Positions 35,582-45,671 of a DNA stretch of 64,000 bases are shown here, piece after piece; the first letter of the stretch is position 1; every line of letters begins with the position of its first letter. The notes below the pieces were generated by a model, which did not search any database, was not told the origin of the DNA, and worked only from the letters and a program-made list of their open reading frames with translations. Location of the stretch: positions 62,001 to 126,000 of the forward strand of contig CBDDBK010000002.1 in the NCBI GenBank assembly GCA_965225715.1, in the 5' to 3' direction. This DNA comes from CBDDBK01 sp965225715 (lineage in GTDB: Bacteria; Bacteroidota; Bacteroidia; Cytophagales; Flammeovirgaceae). The position numbers and the translations under genes are program-made.

Positions 35582-38091
35582 ATGATAGAAAAATCTCTAA
35601 CAGCAGAAGTTTTATTAGCTATTCCACTTATAAAAGATAGCTATGATTATTTAATACCTGCTCATTTGGTTGAAGAACTTCACGAAAGATCGCTTGTTTT
35701 TGTTAAAGTTCAAAGACAAAAAAAAAAAGAAGTTAGTCTATTCTTAACAGATTCTAATTCTGAAAAAAATCTTGTTTTAGGCATAATCTTAAAAATTCGT
35801 CTTAAAGATTTGAAAAAAGGAATTGATTATAAATACGTGTTGGATGTTGTAAAATCAAAACCTGTGGTTTTTCCAAAAGACATAAAACTATGGAATTGGT
35901 TAAGTGACTATTACCTATATCCGTTAGGAACTATTTTTACCAATGCCTTTTCCATGACCGAATATATCAAAAGACAAAATCAAAAAACTCTGCATATCAA
36001 TCAACATTATCTGCAAAATCAAACTTCTTATTTATCAAATGAACAGCAACAACTTCTATTATTTGTTAAAGAAAATAGCAAAAAAAAATACCGTTGGTTT
36101 GTAAATGAATTAAAAAATGAGACAATTCCTGCTTTTTTTGACCTTTTTAAAAACAATATTTTATATACAGTAGTCCTTAAACCTCGCCCAAGCTCAAAAG
36201 ATAGTTATGTTTTTTTGGAAGAAAATTTAAATTTGGATGCCTTACAAAATAAATTAACCCATAGACAATCAGAAGTATTCAATCTGTTTTTTGATTTATG
36301 TAAAAAAAATAGTGAAGCTCAAAAACAAGGGCTTTCTAAATCTATTTTTTCGTCTCATAAACTATTTTCAAAATTCGCTTTTCAAAAACTTTTAGATAAA
36401 GGTATTTTTAAGATTCATAATAAAAAATATCAAAATCTTAAGCTAATATCAAAACTAAATAGCACCCCAATCTTAAGTCCAGCTCAACATAAAGCCTACA
36501 CAGATAGTGTTAATGCCTTAAAAAAAAAAATGTTGTCCTTCTGCATGGCATTACCTCAAGCGGTAAAACACTGATTTATATTAAAATTATTCAAGACCTC
36601 TTAAAATCTGGTAATCAAGTTTTAGTTTTAATCCCAGAAATAGCTTTAACGTTTCAACTGGTAAAACGCTTAAAATCTTATTTTAAAGAACAAATTTTTA
36701 CTTATCATTCTCGTATCAAAGATGAAGAGCGTTATAAAATTTGGGAAGGTGTAAGAGAAGGACACTGTAAATTGGTTTTAGGCGCACGGTCTGCTATATT
36801 TTTGCCTTTCAAACAACTCAGTTTAATTATTGTAGATGAAGAACATGATAATTCTTATAAACAACACGACAAAAAACCTTATTATCAAGCTAAAGACGTG
36901 GCCATCATGAGAACCCGTCTAGAAGGTATTAAGGTTTTATTAGGATCGGCAACACCTTCAATAGAAAGCTATTATATGAGCCAGAAAAATATTTATTATA
37001 AGGTTAGCTTAAACCAAAGATATAAGAATTTGGCATCACCTAAAGTTGAATTTGTGAATATGTCTTTGAAACAAACCCAGCAAAAAATGAAACATAATTT
37101 TAGTGCTTTATTAATAGAAGAAATTCAACAAGCCTTGATTAACAAACAACAAATTATTTTATTTCAAAATCGTAGAGGGTATTCTCCTTTTATATTATGT
37201 CGAACCTGTGGGAAAGTTGAAAATTGTAAAAATTGTGCCGTTAGTTTGACCTATCATTCTAAAAGTAAGAGCTTAAAATGCCATTATTGTGGGTACGAAA
37301 CTAAGGTAAAAAGGCAGTGTTTTTCTTGTTGTTCTACAGATATTCAAGCTATTGGCTTGGGTACCCAAAGAGTTGAAGAAACACTCCAATTGCTTTTTCC
37401 AGATTCTGCTGTTGGACGTTTGGATTATGACAATACCAGAAAACAAGGGCAATACGAAACAATTATTTCAAATTTTGAAAATAGAATATTTGATATTTTA
37501 GTTGGTACTCAAATGGTTAGTCAAGGTTTAGATTTTGAAAATGTTTATTTAATTGGCATTTTAGAAGCAGATGCTTTGATGAATTTTCCAGACTTTCGGA
37601 CTCAGGAGCGTTTTTTTCAAATACTCAATCAAGTAAGTGGTAGAGCAGGTAGGTCACAAAAACAAGGTAAAGTGATTATTCAAACCCATTATCCAGAACA
37701 CCCTTTATTCCAATTGGTTCAAAATAATGACTATGAAGGTTTTTATAATGGGGAACTTAGTTTACGCCAAGTATTTGCTTATCCACCTTTTACACGTCTT
37801 ATTAAAATTCGTCTTCGAAGTCGAGACGAACAAGCAGCCCAAAGCGGTGCTTCTATCTTGGCAAAAGAACTCTTAAATTATTTTGAAAAACGGGTTATTT
37901 TAGGACCTCAAGCACCTATAGTTCATAAAGTTGATACGTATTATTTGCAAGATATTATTATAAAAATTCCAAGAGGCTCTATAGCCAATTTAGAAAAACA
38001 AAAAGGTTTGCTCTTTAAAACTGTTGAACAAGTCAAAAGAAGAAAAGGATTAAGCAAAGTAGAATTTAGTATTAATGTCGATTGTGGGTAA
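35582..38091 (+). CDS. priA: Primosomal replication helicase PriA, reading frame broken at an A11 run
   Basis: Two frames together encode a full PriA of about 835 residues. The first (35582-36574) has the N-terminal DNA-binding domain (VLLAIPLIKDSYDYLIP). It runs off frame after the A11 tract at 36520-36530. The other frame resumes at once with VVLLHGITSSGKTLIYI (Walker A), then LVLGARSAIFLPF, DEEHDNSYKQHD (Walker B), a zinc-binding region with eight cysteines (CRTCG, CKNC, CHYCG, CFSC) and QMVSQGLDFENV. PriA restarts stalled replication forks and is usually retained. The break is either a real mutation, a sequencing error in the homopolymer, or a site of transcriptional slippage. Confidence 0.85.
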
Positions 38092-38170
38092 CTATTATTA
38101 AATAGTTAACTTTAGAGTGTGCTTAGTTCGTATTATAGCCATTTATAGTTTCCCAGCCATTTTGGTTGCT

Positions 38171-38247
38171 CTTTATAATCATCTCAAATAGAAAAAGGAT
38201 TTTTGAAAAATTTAGAATCTTTCCCTGATAACAATAATATTGTTATA
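38171..38247 (+). repeat. Dispersed intergenic repeat, diverged copy F
   Basis: It contains gaaaaaggatttttgaaaa and, at its right end, an aataatattgttata palindrome (38233-38247). It lies between the convergent priA and aroE genes and is more diverged than copies B, H and L. Confidence 0.5.
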
Positions 38248-38255
38248 AAAGGGTT

Positions 38256-39005
38256 TTAAGTATTCCATATTTTCCATGCAGCTTCAGCTTGTTCATGCAA
38301 CATATCTAAACCATTTATAGTTTTAGCACCTATAGCAATACCTTTTTTTAAAAAGCTGGTAACCTTTGGATTATAGACTAAATCGTATAAAAAATGGTTT
38401 TTACTTAAAGTTTCATATGGTAAAAGTGGTAAATTTTCAATTTTGGGATACATACCCAAAGGTGTTGTATTAATAATAAGTTTATATTCTTCTATATGTT
38501 CTGGAGTAAGTTCTTTGTAGGTTAAAACCTTATTTTTGGAACTATCGAAATTCTTTTTTCGGCTAACAGAAATAAAGGCAATATCTAAATTTCTTAAAAC
38601 AACTTGAACTGCTTTTGCTGCTCCACCAGTTCCAAGAATAAGCGATTTAGGTCTATTGTTTTCCAATAAACTCAAAAGTGTTTTTTTAAAACCTATATAA
38701 TCGCTATTAAAGCCTTTTAAATATCCATTTGAATATTTTTTAATAACATTAACAGCTTGAATTTCTTCAGCTTTAGAATCAATCTCATTTAAAAAAGGAA
38801 TAACAGTTTGTTTATAAGGAATGGTAACATTTATACCCAACAAATCTGGTTGATTAAGCCATAATTTTGGGAACACATTTATATTTGAAATTGGAAAATT
38901 TTTATATTCAGTGTTCTTTATTTGTTCATTTTTAAACTTTTGAGAAAAAAAATCTTTTGAAAATGAATGTCCTAAAGGATAGCCTATCAAACCGTATAAT
39001 TTCAT
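38256..39005 (-). CDS. aroE: Shikimate dehydrogenase
   Basis: The 249-residue protein begins KLYGLIGYPLGHSFSKDFF, the shikimate-binding start of AroE. It has INVTIPYKQTVIPFLNEID with the catalytic lysine at about residue 64, NSDYIGFKKTL (shikimate contact), and the NADP-binding loop LILGTGGAAKAVQVVL. It ends with INGLDMLHEQAEAAWKIW. AroE reduces 3-dehydroshikimate to shikimate in aromatic amino acid synthesis. The length is typical of Bacteroidota AroE. It stands alone here, as often in this phylum. Confidence 0.93.
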   Translation of the reverse strand: MKLYGLIGYPLGHSFSKDFFSQKFKNEQIKNTEYKNFPISNINVFPKLWLNQPDLLGINVTIPYKQTVIPFLNEIDSKAEEIQAVNVIKKYSNGYLKGFNSDYIGFKKTLLSLLENNRPKSLILGTGGAAKAVQVVLRNLDIAFISVSRKKNFDSSKNKVLTYKELTPEHIEEYKLIINTTPLGMYPKIENLPLLPYETLSKNHFLYDLVYNPKVTSFLKKGIAIGAKTINGLDMLHEQAEAAWKIWNT

Positions 39006-39202
39006 AATAAGTTGATGTTTTAATAAGAATTACGAATTAATTAAAAATATTGAAACCCATTTAGTTAATATATAAAATATCCCAAACCATAATGTAATAT
39101 TTTTAATTTTTTTAGGATATTTTTCTTGTCTATTGAACGAACTTTTTTAGTTTGCATATTAGATAAATTTTGTCAACCTCTTTTTATTTAAAGCTATAAA
39201 AA

Positions 39203-39499
39203 ATGGATATAAAAAATATTATTGAACAGGTAAGAATACAAGCTGAAAATATTGAGCCCATAGGCGATACCCTTAAACTTGCTCTTGGTGATTATTCTAT
39301 TTTTATTGATGGTACAGGAAGTACTAATAAGGTAAGTGCCGAAGATAAAGAGGCAAGTTGTACTATGACAATGAACACAGAAGTTTTATTTCAACTCAAA
39401 TCGGGTGATATTGAACCAATGATGGCTGTCATGAATGGACAAATTGAAATAGAAGGTGATATGGGATTAGCTATGAAGAGTCAATCACTTTTAAATTAA
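39203..39499 (+). CDS. SCP2 sterol-binding domain protein
   Basis: The 98-residue protein is a single SCP2 domain: FIDGTGSTNKVSAEDKEASCTM, then LFQLKSGDIEPMMAVMNGQIEIEGDMGLAM, close to the family consensus around the lipid-binding pocket. Stand-alone bacterial SCP2 proteins bind hydrophobic ligands such as fatty acyl chains. The physiological partner is not known. It is followed 64 bases later by an aminotransferase gene on the same strand. Confidence 0.85.
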   Translation: MDIKNIIEQVRIQAENIEPIGDTLKLALGDYSIFIDGTGSTNKVSAEDKEASCTMTMNTEVLFQLKSGDIEPMMAVMNGQIEIEGDMGLAMKSQSLLN

Positions 39500-39563
39500 T
39501 AATTTTACCGTTAAAATAATTTAAGTAGATTAATTTTTTGAAGGAACCTTCAACTTTCTGATT

Positions 39564-40748
39564 ATGCTATCTCAAAGACATCTTTTTTTACAATATATAG
39601 GACAAACAACTCATAATCCTTTATTGTTAGAAATTGAAAGGGCTGATGGTATTTATTTATATGATGTAAATGGAAAAATGTATGTTGATTTAATTTCAGG
39701 TATATCAGTTAGTAGTGTAGGACACAACAATTTAGATGTTCAAAAAGCCATAAAGAAACAACTCAAAAAACATCTTCATTTAATGGTCTATGGGGAAATG
39801 GTTCAAGCTGTTCAGATTAAACTTTCAACCCAAATTATTGAGACACTTCCTGATAACCTTAATAATGTTTATTTTGTCAATAGCGGAAGTGAGGCTAGTG
39901 AAGGGGCTATGAAACTTGCTAAAAAGTATACCCAACGTAATGAATTGATCGCTTTAAATAATGCCTACCATGGCTCTACACATGGTGCTTTATCACTTTG
40001 TGGAGATGAATATTTTAAAAATGCTTATAGACCGCTTTTACCGGATACACATAGTATTAATTTTAATAATTTTAAAGAATTAGATTCAATAACTGAAAAA
40101 ACAGCTGCTGTTTTTATTGAAGTTATACAAGCGGAAGCCGGTGTTATTTTGCCTAAAAAATCCTATCTTAAAGCTTTAGAAAATAAATGTAAAGTTGTTG
40201 GAGCTTTACTAGTTATAGACGAAATTCAGACAGGAATAGGAAGAACAGGAACGTTTTGGGCTTTTGAACAATATAATATTAAACCCGATATCTTATTGAC
40301 ATCAAAAGCGTTTGGCGGTGGTTTACCATTAGGCGCATTTATAGCACCCAATAAAATAATGAAAGTTTTAAAAGATAATCCTATTTTAGGACATATTACA
40401 ACTTTTGGAGGGCATCCATTGTCTTGTGCAGCCGCTTCGGCAGCATTAACTTTTATAAGCAAAAATAACTTGATTGCTAAAGTTAGAAACAAAGAAAAAT
40501 TGTTCTTTAAATATCTTAAACATAAACATATAAAAGAAATTAGACATGCCGGTTTACTTATAGCAGTAGAATTAAAAAATCCTAAACATTTACACCCTTT
40601 TATAAATAGAGCCTTAAAATTAGGTCTAATCATAGATTGGTTCTTGTTTTGTACATCTTCCTTTCGGATTGCTCCACCACTTACTATTACCGAAAAACAA
40701 ATTAAAAAAGTTTGTTCCTTAATTTTAGAAATTTTAGATAGCTTGTAA
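39564..40748 (+). CDS. Class III PLP-dependent aminotransferase (acetylornithine/4-aminobutyrate type)
   Basis: The 394-residue protein has the class III motifs: YDVNGKMYVDLISGISV at the start, FVNSGSEASEGAMKLAKKYT for phosphate binding, NNAYHGSTHGALSL, LLVIDEIQTGIGRTGTFWAFE with the cofactor aspartate, and the Schiff-base lysine in LTSKAFGGGLPLGAF. It ends near the substrate-binding arginine in SSFRIAPPLTITE. Substrate choice among acetylornithine, ornithine, lysine or GABA cannot be told from motifs. Bacteroidota often have this 'aspartate aminotransferase family' gene outside arginine operons, and no arg gene is nearby. Confidence 0.87.
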   Translation: MLSQRHLFLQYIGQTTHNPLLLEIERADGIYLYDVNGKMYVDLISGISVSSVGHNNLDVQKAIKKQLKKHLHLMVYGEMVQAVQIKLSTQIIETLPDNLNNVYFVNSGSEASEGAMKLAKKYTQRNELIALNNAYHGSTHGALSLCGDEYFKNAYRPLLPDTHSINFNNFKELDSITEKTAAVFIEVIQAEAGVILPKKSYLKALENKCKVVGALLVIDEIQTGIGRTGTFWAFEQYNIKPDILLTSKAFGGGLPLGAFIAPNKIMKVLKDNPILGHITTFGGHPLSCAAASAALTFISKNNLIAKVRNKEKLFFKYLKHKHIKEIRHAGLLIAVELKNPKHLHPFINRALKLGLIIDWFLFCTSSFRIAPPLTITEKQIKKVCSLILEILDSL

Positions 40749-40878
40749 AATAGAATCTGAAAAATAGTTTATGTTATGGCTTCCTTATAAATATAAGATA
40801 ATGAAAATTGAAATACTTTTATTTTGATATTAAGATATTTACACAGTTAAACTTACCTTTATATTTTATTATGATTAT

Positions 40879-40972
40879 GGCAATGCTATTATTTTGTTCA
40901 AAAATATTTATTCTTAATATCAATCAATTAAAACTCTCAAAAAGTTCTTTTCCCGAATAAAAAGATTATAAT
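40879..40972 (-). repeat. Dispersed ~93-bp intergenic repeat, full copy G
   Basis: It begins (plus strand) with ggcaatgctatta and ends with the caattaaaactctcaaaaag box and gattataata. It is moderately diverged but keeps both ends. It lies between the aminotransferase and ABC exporter genes. Confidence 0.6.
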
Positions 40973-41002
40973 AACTTACACTACTTTATAACCCCAATAC
41001 CA

Positions 41003-42823
41003 TTGAATACCTATTTCAAAGTCTTACAGCATGCTAAACCTCTATTAGCTGTATCTATTCAATATTTGATAATTAGTTTATTTTTTACGCTTTTTAGTTT
41101 AGTGAGTTTTGGTTTACTCATTCCAACTTTAGACATTCTATTTAATAAAGTTGAACCTGTTTTAGTTCAAGTTCCTAATTTTTCTTTCAGTTTTGGATAT
41201 TTTAAACAATGGTTTAACTATTACATCACTGCCAAAATAGTAACAGAAGGTAGTAGCAAAACCCTATTATTTATTTGTATTTTTATTGTAACAAGTACAT
41301 TATTAAAAAACTTATGCGCTTATACTAATCTTCGTCTTATGGTAAAAGTGCGTTCCAAAATTATTTATAACTTAAGGAAAAGCCTTTTTCAAAAAGTTTT
41401 AGATTTGGATATTTTATATTTTTCAAAACTAAAAAAAGGCGATTTAATTTCCAGAATATCTAATGATATTCAAGAAATAGAAAATATGGTTACCAGTAGT
41501 TTAACTGTTGTTTTTCGTGATCCACTGATTACCATAGGTTATTTTATTATTTTGTTTATTATGTCGGTAAAACTTACTCTGTTTACGCTTATATTGATAC
41601 CTATATCTGGTTTTTTTATAACCCAAATCAGTAAGCGTTTGAGAAAAGAAGCTGTTAATACTCAAAATATATTAGGTCATATTATCAGTATTTTTGAAGA
41701 AACAATAAGCGGTATAAAAATTGTCAAAGCATTCACAGCAGAAAAGTTTTTATCTAAGCGCTTTGATCGTTCTAATAAGGAATATATCAAGTTTTTAAAA
41801 CAGATTTATTATAAAAGAGATTTAGCTTCTCCAGTTTCAGAAATATTTGGGGTTTTTGTTGTAGTTTTAATTTTAATTTATGGAGGTAGTTTAATTTTAT
41901 CAGATAGTTCAAATCTTTCTGCTAGCCAATTTATTACTTATCTGGTTATTTTTTCTCAAATTTTAGTGCCTATAAAAGGTATAACCAGCGCCTTAACAAA
42001 TATTCAAAAAGGTATGGCTTCTGCCGATAGAGTTTTTAAAATCATCAATGAAAATCCTAAAATAGTTGATTTGCCAAAGGCAAAAACGATAAATTATTTT
42101 CAAAAATCCATCTATTTTCAAAATATCTATTTGCGTTATGAAAAAAAGGAAAAATTAGCCATTAATGGGATTTCCTTTAAAATAAAAAAAGGAGAAACGG
42201 TGGCTTTAGTCGGCAGTTCCGGAAGTGGTAAAAGTACTATAGCGCATCTACTACCTCGTTTTATAGAACCAGAAAAAGGACAAATTCTATTAGATGGTGA
42301 TAATATTAACACTTTGAAAATAAATAATTTAAGATGTTTAATAGGTATAGTATCTCAAGAATCTATATTATTCAATGATACTATATCCAATAATATAGCT
42401 TTTGGCTTAGAAGCTTCTGAAGAGGATATTATTCATGCAGCAAAAGTTGCTAATGCTCATAGTTTTATTATAGAAATGAGACATGGCTATCAAACAACTA
42501 TTGGTGATAGAGGCATGAAATTATCCGGTGGTCAACAACAACGTTTGAGTATTGCTAGAGCCATTTTGAAAAACCCAGCTATTCTTATTCTTGACGAGGC
42601 AACTTCTGCTTTAGATTCTGAATCGGAAAAATTAGTACAAGAAGCCTTAAACAATCTTCTAAAAGATCGAACTTCTATTATTATTGCCCATAGACTAAGT
42701 ACTATACGACACGCAGATAAAATTTTGGTTATTCAAAAAGGAAAAATTATAGAATGTGGCAATCATGAAGAGCTTATAACTAAAAATAAGGTTTATAAAA
42801 AATTAATCTCGCTTCAAAAATAA
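41003..42823 (+). CDS. ABC transporter, fused permease and ATPase (MsbA/LmrA type)
   Basis: The 606-residue protein has six membrane helices in the first 330 residues and a C-terminal nucleotide-binding domain. That domain contains Walker A VGSSGSGKST, the Q-loop in GIVSQESILF, signature KLSGGQQQRLSIARAIL, Walker B ILILDEATSALD and the H-loop IIAHRLSTI. A homodimer would export a lipid or hydrophobic compound. MsbA-like proteins of this length flip lipid A precursors, but drug or lipid specificity cannot be assigned. The chosen start is TTG at 41003. An internal start would cut into the N-terminal amphipathic helix. Confidence 0.88.
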   Translation: MNTYFKVLQHAKPLLAVSIQYLIISLFFTLFSLVSFGLLIPTLDILFNKVEPVLVQVPNFSFSFGYFKQWFNYYITAKIVTEGSSKTLLFICIFIVTSTLLKNLCAYTNLRLMVKVRSKIIYNLRKSLFQKVLDLDILYFSKLKKGDLISRISNDIQEIENMVTSSLTVVFRDPLITIGYFIILFIMSVKLTLFTLILIPISGFFITQISKRLRKEAVNTQNILGHIISIFEETISGIKIVKAFTAEKFLSKRFDRSNKEYIKFLKQIYYKRDLASPVSEIFGVFVVVLILIYGGSLILSDSSNLSASQFITYLVIFSQILVPIKGITSALTNIQKGMASADRVFKIINENPKIVDLPKAKTINYFQKSIYFQNIYLRYEKKEKLAINGISFKIKKGETVALVGSSGSGKSTIAHLLPRFIEPEKGQILLDGDNINTLKINNLRCLIGIVSQESILFNDTISNNIAFGLEASEEDIIHAAKVANAHSFIIEMRHGYQTTIGDRGMKLSGGQQQRLSIARAILKNPAILILDEATSALDSESEKLVQEALNNLLKDRTSIIIAHRLSTIRHADKILVIQKGKIIECGNHEELITKNKVYKKLISLQK

Positions 42824-43369
42824 TAATTACAAATTATGAATTATAAAGATTTTACTATTGAAAACCAATACGTTGAAATATAATAAAGATTGACCAATAA
42901 ACCTGATAATACTTTTTATTTGTTTTTTAGCATATTGCTTTATCGTTTAAAAAATTTGTTTATGCCATTTTTTACAATATCTTTGCTTTAGTCGCATTTG
43001 AAGGTACTTATATTATTTTTAGAGTTATTTTTTTTATAGCAATGCTATTTTATTTTGGGAAACGGACGTTTTCAAAATCAATGAATTAAAACCTCTAAAA
43101 ATCCTTTTTTCAATTGACATGACTATAACAGGTTAAATGAAAAGGCAAATAGAGTTCGTAACCTCAATATTAAAAATCTTTTTTATAATACCTAAAATGC
43201 ACTATCTAAAAAATGCCTAAATATTCTTTAATATTTAATTAATCAAGTTTTTATAATTTTAGATTTTGTAAATTAAGTCATTGGTTTTCAAAATTATAAT
43301 TTTAATAATTCACAATTACTATCAATACAGGTATATATTTATTTTTTTATAGTTTTCAAAATCTGAAAT
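42824..43369. other. 546-base intergenic region upstream of mreB
   Basis: No gene or RNA is seen. It contains one full copy of the dispersed repeat (43034-43127). The remaining AT-rich sequence should hold the mreB promoter; I could not pick a convincing Bacteroidota -7/-33 pair. Confidence 0.5.
43034..43127 (-). repeat. Dispersed ~93-bp intergenic repeat, full copy H
   Basis: This is the best full copy. On the plus strand it starts tatagcaatgctat, includes aacggacgttttcaaaat, then ctctaaaaatccttttttc, and ends gacatgactata. It aligns end to end with copies B and L. Confidence 0.75.
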
Positions 43370-44398
43370 ATGGGATTATTTAACTTTTTGTCCAATGACT
43401 TAGCTATGGACCTTGGAACAGCAAACACAATCATTCTTTCCAACGGTAAAGTTGTTATAGACGAACCTTCTATAATTGCCTTGGACAAAGCAACAGGTAA
43501 AGTTTTAGCTGTAGGTAATAAGGCTATGCAAATGCATGAAAAGACACATGATAATATTAAAACAGTTAGACCACTTCGAGATGGGGTTATCGCAGATTTT
43601 GACTCGGCAGAAAAGATGATTCGCAATATGATTAAGCGAATAGATCGAAGTAAACGTAATATTATGCCGATGTATTATAAAATGGTTATCTGCATTCCTT
43701 CAGGCATTACAGAAGTAGAAAAACGAGCCGTTAGAGATTCAGCGGAACACGCAGGTGGTAGAGAGGTTTATATGATTAGTGAACCTATTGCCGCAGCCAT
43801 AGGTATAGAGATTAATATTGAAAAGCCAGTCGGAAGTATGATTGTAGATATTGGAGGAGGCACCACAGAAATAGCTATTATAGCTTTATCTGGTATCGTA
43901 TGTGACGAATCCGTCAGAACCGCTGGCGACGTTTTTAACCACGATATTTTAGATTATATACGCCGTCAACATAATTTATTAATTGGAGAACGTACTGCCG
44001 AAAAGATAAAAATAGAAATTGGTTCGGCTATCCCAGAGCTTGCTAATCCACCTGATGATTTTGAAGTAAGAGGACGAGATTTAATGACAGGTATACCTAA
44101 AGTTGTTAAAATTTCTTATACCGAAATAGCTTTTGCTTTAGATAAATCTATTTCTAAAATAGAAGAAGCTGTTATTAGAACTTTAGAAACCTCTCCACCT
44201 GAACTGTCAGCTGATATTTACGACCAAGGTATTCATTTGACAGGCGGAGGGGCTTTGCTCAATGGCTTAGACCAAAGAATAGCTGCTAAAACTAAACTTC
44301 CTGTCCATATTGTAGATGACCCTTTAAGAGCCGTTGCCAGAGGAACTGGAATTGTTATAAAAAACCTAGAAAAATATAAAGCTGTTTTGATGGAATAA
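43370..44398 (+). CDS. mreB: Rod shape-determining actin homologue MreB
   Basis: The 342-residue protein opens with NFLSNDLAMDLGTANTIIL (phosphate 1 loop) and has GGREVYMISEPIAAAIG, the phosphate 2 motif MIVDIGGGTTEIAIIAL and the adenosine motif HLTGGGALLNGLDQRI. It matches MreB in length and order throughout. MreB filaments under the inner membrane guide lateral cell-wall synthesis. The usual mreC, mreD, pbp2 and rodA genes do not follow; the next gene is an unrelated threonine aldolase. A rod or elongated cell shape is suggested. Confidence 0.95.
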   Translation: MGLFNFLSNDLAMDLGTANTIILSNGKVVIDEPSIIALDKATGKVLAVGNKAMQMHEKTHDNIKTVRPLRDGVIADFDSAEKMIRNMIKRIDRSKRNIMPMYYKMVICIPSGITEVEKRAVRDSAEHAGGREVYMISEPIAAAIGIEINIEKPVGSMIVDIGGGTTEIAIIALSGIVCDESVRTAGDVFNHDILDYIRRQHNLLIGERTAEKIKIEIGSAIPELANPPDDFEVRGRDLMTGIPKVVKISYTEIAFALDKSISKIEEAVIRTLETSPPELSADIYDQGIHLTGGGALLNGLDQRIAAKTKLPVHIVDDPLRAVARGTGIVIKNLEKYKAVLME

Positions 44399-44456
44399 AA
44401 CCTATGTTATAGCATTGTTATAGATGATTTGAAAGATACAAAAAACAAATATCGAC

Positions 44457-44550
44457 CTATAGTCATGTTACTTGAAAAAGAGTTTTTAAAACTTTTAACT
44501 CATTAAATAATAAAAATAAATTTTTCTGAGATAATAATAGTGTTGCTATA
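44457..44550 (+). repeat. Dispersed ~93-bp intergenic repeat, full copy I
   Basis: It begins ctatagtcatgttacttgaa, has the aacttttaactcatt box and ends atagtgttgctata. A second, separate palindrome (ttatagcattgttata, 44407-44422) precedes it. It lies between mreB and the aldolase gene. Confidence 0.7.
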
Positions 44551-44608
44551 ACCTTGATTTTTTAATTAAATTAATTTTTCATAATTCTTAATTTGTAATT
44601 CCTAATTA

Positions 44609-45655
44609 TTGATCGAAGTGAATGTAGAGCGTTTTTTTGCAAGCGATAATTCGTCTGGGGCAGATCCGTATATTTTAGAGGCATTAATTAGAATTAATCA
44701 AGGTCATTATCATTCTTACGGTCATGACGACTATACAAAAGAGGTCAAAGAAAAGTTTAAAACTCTATTTAATTCAGAAGTAGACGTGTATTTTACTTAT
44801 AATGGCACAGGTGCTAATGTATTGTCGCTGTCGGCTTTACTGCGTCCTTTTGAGGGGGTATTGTGCAGCGATATTGCCCATATCAATACCGATGAATGTG
44901 GGGCTTTGGAACGCTATATAGGGGCTAAGCTACTGCCCATTACTCATGAAAATGGAAAGATAAAAACAGAAAAAATACTTCCCTATCTGCAACGTTTGGA
45001 CGATGAACATGCCATTCAACCAACTGTTTTATCACTTACCCAACCTACTGAATATGGAACTCTTTACACTTTGGAAGAACTGGCGCACATAAGAAATTTT
45101 GCCCGGAAACATAATTTATACATACATATAGATGGGGCTCGTTTAGCTAATGCTGCTGTAGCATTGGAAATAAGTTTTGCCGAATTAGCCAATATTAGTG
45201 GAGCAGATGTTATTTCTTTTGGAGGCACAAAAAATGGCTTGGTATTTGGGGAAGCAGCTATTTTTTTCCCAAGTGTTAAACATGAAAACGTTAAATTTTT
45301 TCACAAGCAGAGCATGCAATTATCTTCTAAAACTCGCTACATTGCCGCCCAATATGATGTTTATATGGAAAAAAAAATATGGAAAAAAAATGCTATACAA
45401 GCCAATGCCATGGCAAATTATTTATTCGAAAAAGTCAAAAACATAAAACATGTGCTTATAACACAACCCAGCCAATGCAATGCCATTTTTGCCAAAATAC
45501 CCAAAGAAGTTATTGAAAAAATTCAGAAAGATTGTTTTTTTTATGTTTGGAATGAGCTGACTTCTGAAGTGCGCTGGATGACTTCTTTCGATACGACCAA
45601 AAATGATATAGATAGTTTTGTGCGTATTTTAAAACAAAATCTTAATGCTATTTAA
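44609..45655 (+). CDS. Threonine aldolase / beta-eliminating lyase family PLP enzyme
   Basis: The 348-residue protein carries FASDNSSGADPYILEAL near the start, TYNGTGANVLSLSALL, then IHIDGARLANAA with the cofactor aspartate. The Schiff-base lysine is in ISFGGTKNGLVFGEA. This is the low-specificity L-threonine aldolase pattern. It would cleave threonine or allo-threonine to glycine and acetaldehyde in the cytosol. The start is TTG at 44609 by alignment to the family N-terminus; a nearby GTG four codons in is possible. The downstream membrane-protein gene begins 17 bases later and may be co-transcribed. Confidence 0.88.
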   Translation: MIEVNVERFFASDNSSGADPYILEALIRINQGHYHSYGHDDYTKEVKEKFKTLFNSEVDVYFTYNGTGANVLSLSALLRPFEGVLCSDIAHINTDECGALERYIGAKLLPITHENGKIKTEKILPYLQRLDDEHAIQPTVLSLTQPTEYGTLYTLEELAHIRNFARKHNLYIHIDGARLANAAVALEISFAELANISGADVISFGGTKNGLVFGEAAIFFPSVKHENVKFFHKQSMQLSSKTRYIAAQYDVYMEKKIWKKNAIQANAMANYLFEKVKNIKHVLITQPSQCNAIFAKIPKEVIEKIQKDCFFYVWNELTSEVRWMTSFDTTKNDIDSFVRILKQNLNAI

Positions 45656-45671
45656 CCTGTTGATTTAAAAT

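Noticed and set aside
40226..40633. A 135-codon antisense frame with several cysteines inside the aminotransferase gene
   Set aside because: The opposite strand carries clear class III aminotransferase motifs throughout, including the catalytic lysine; the antisense frame is a shadow.
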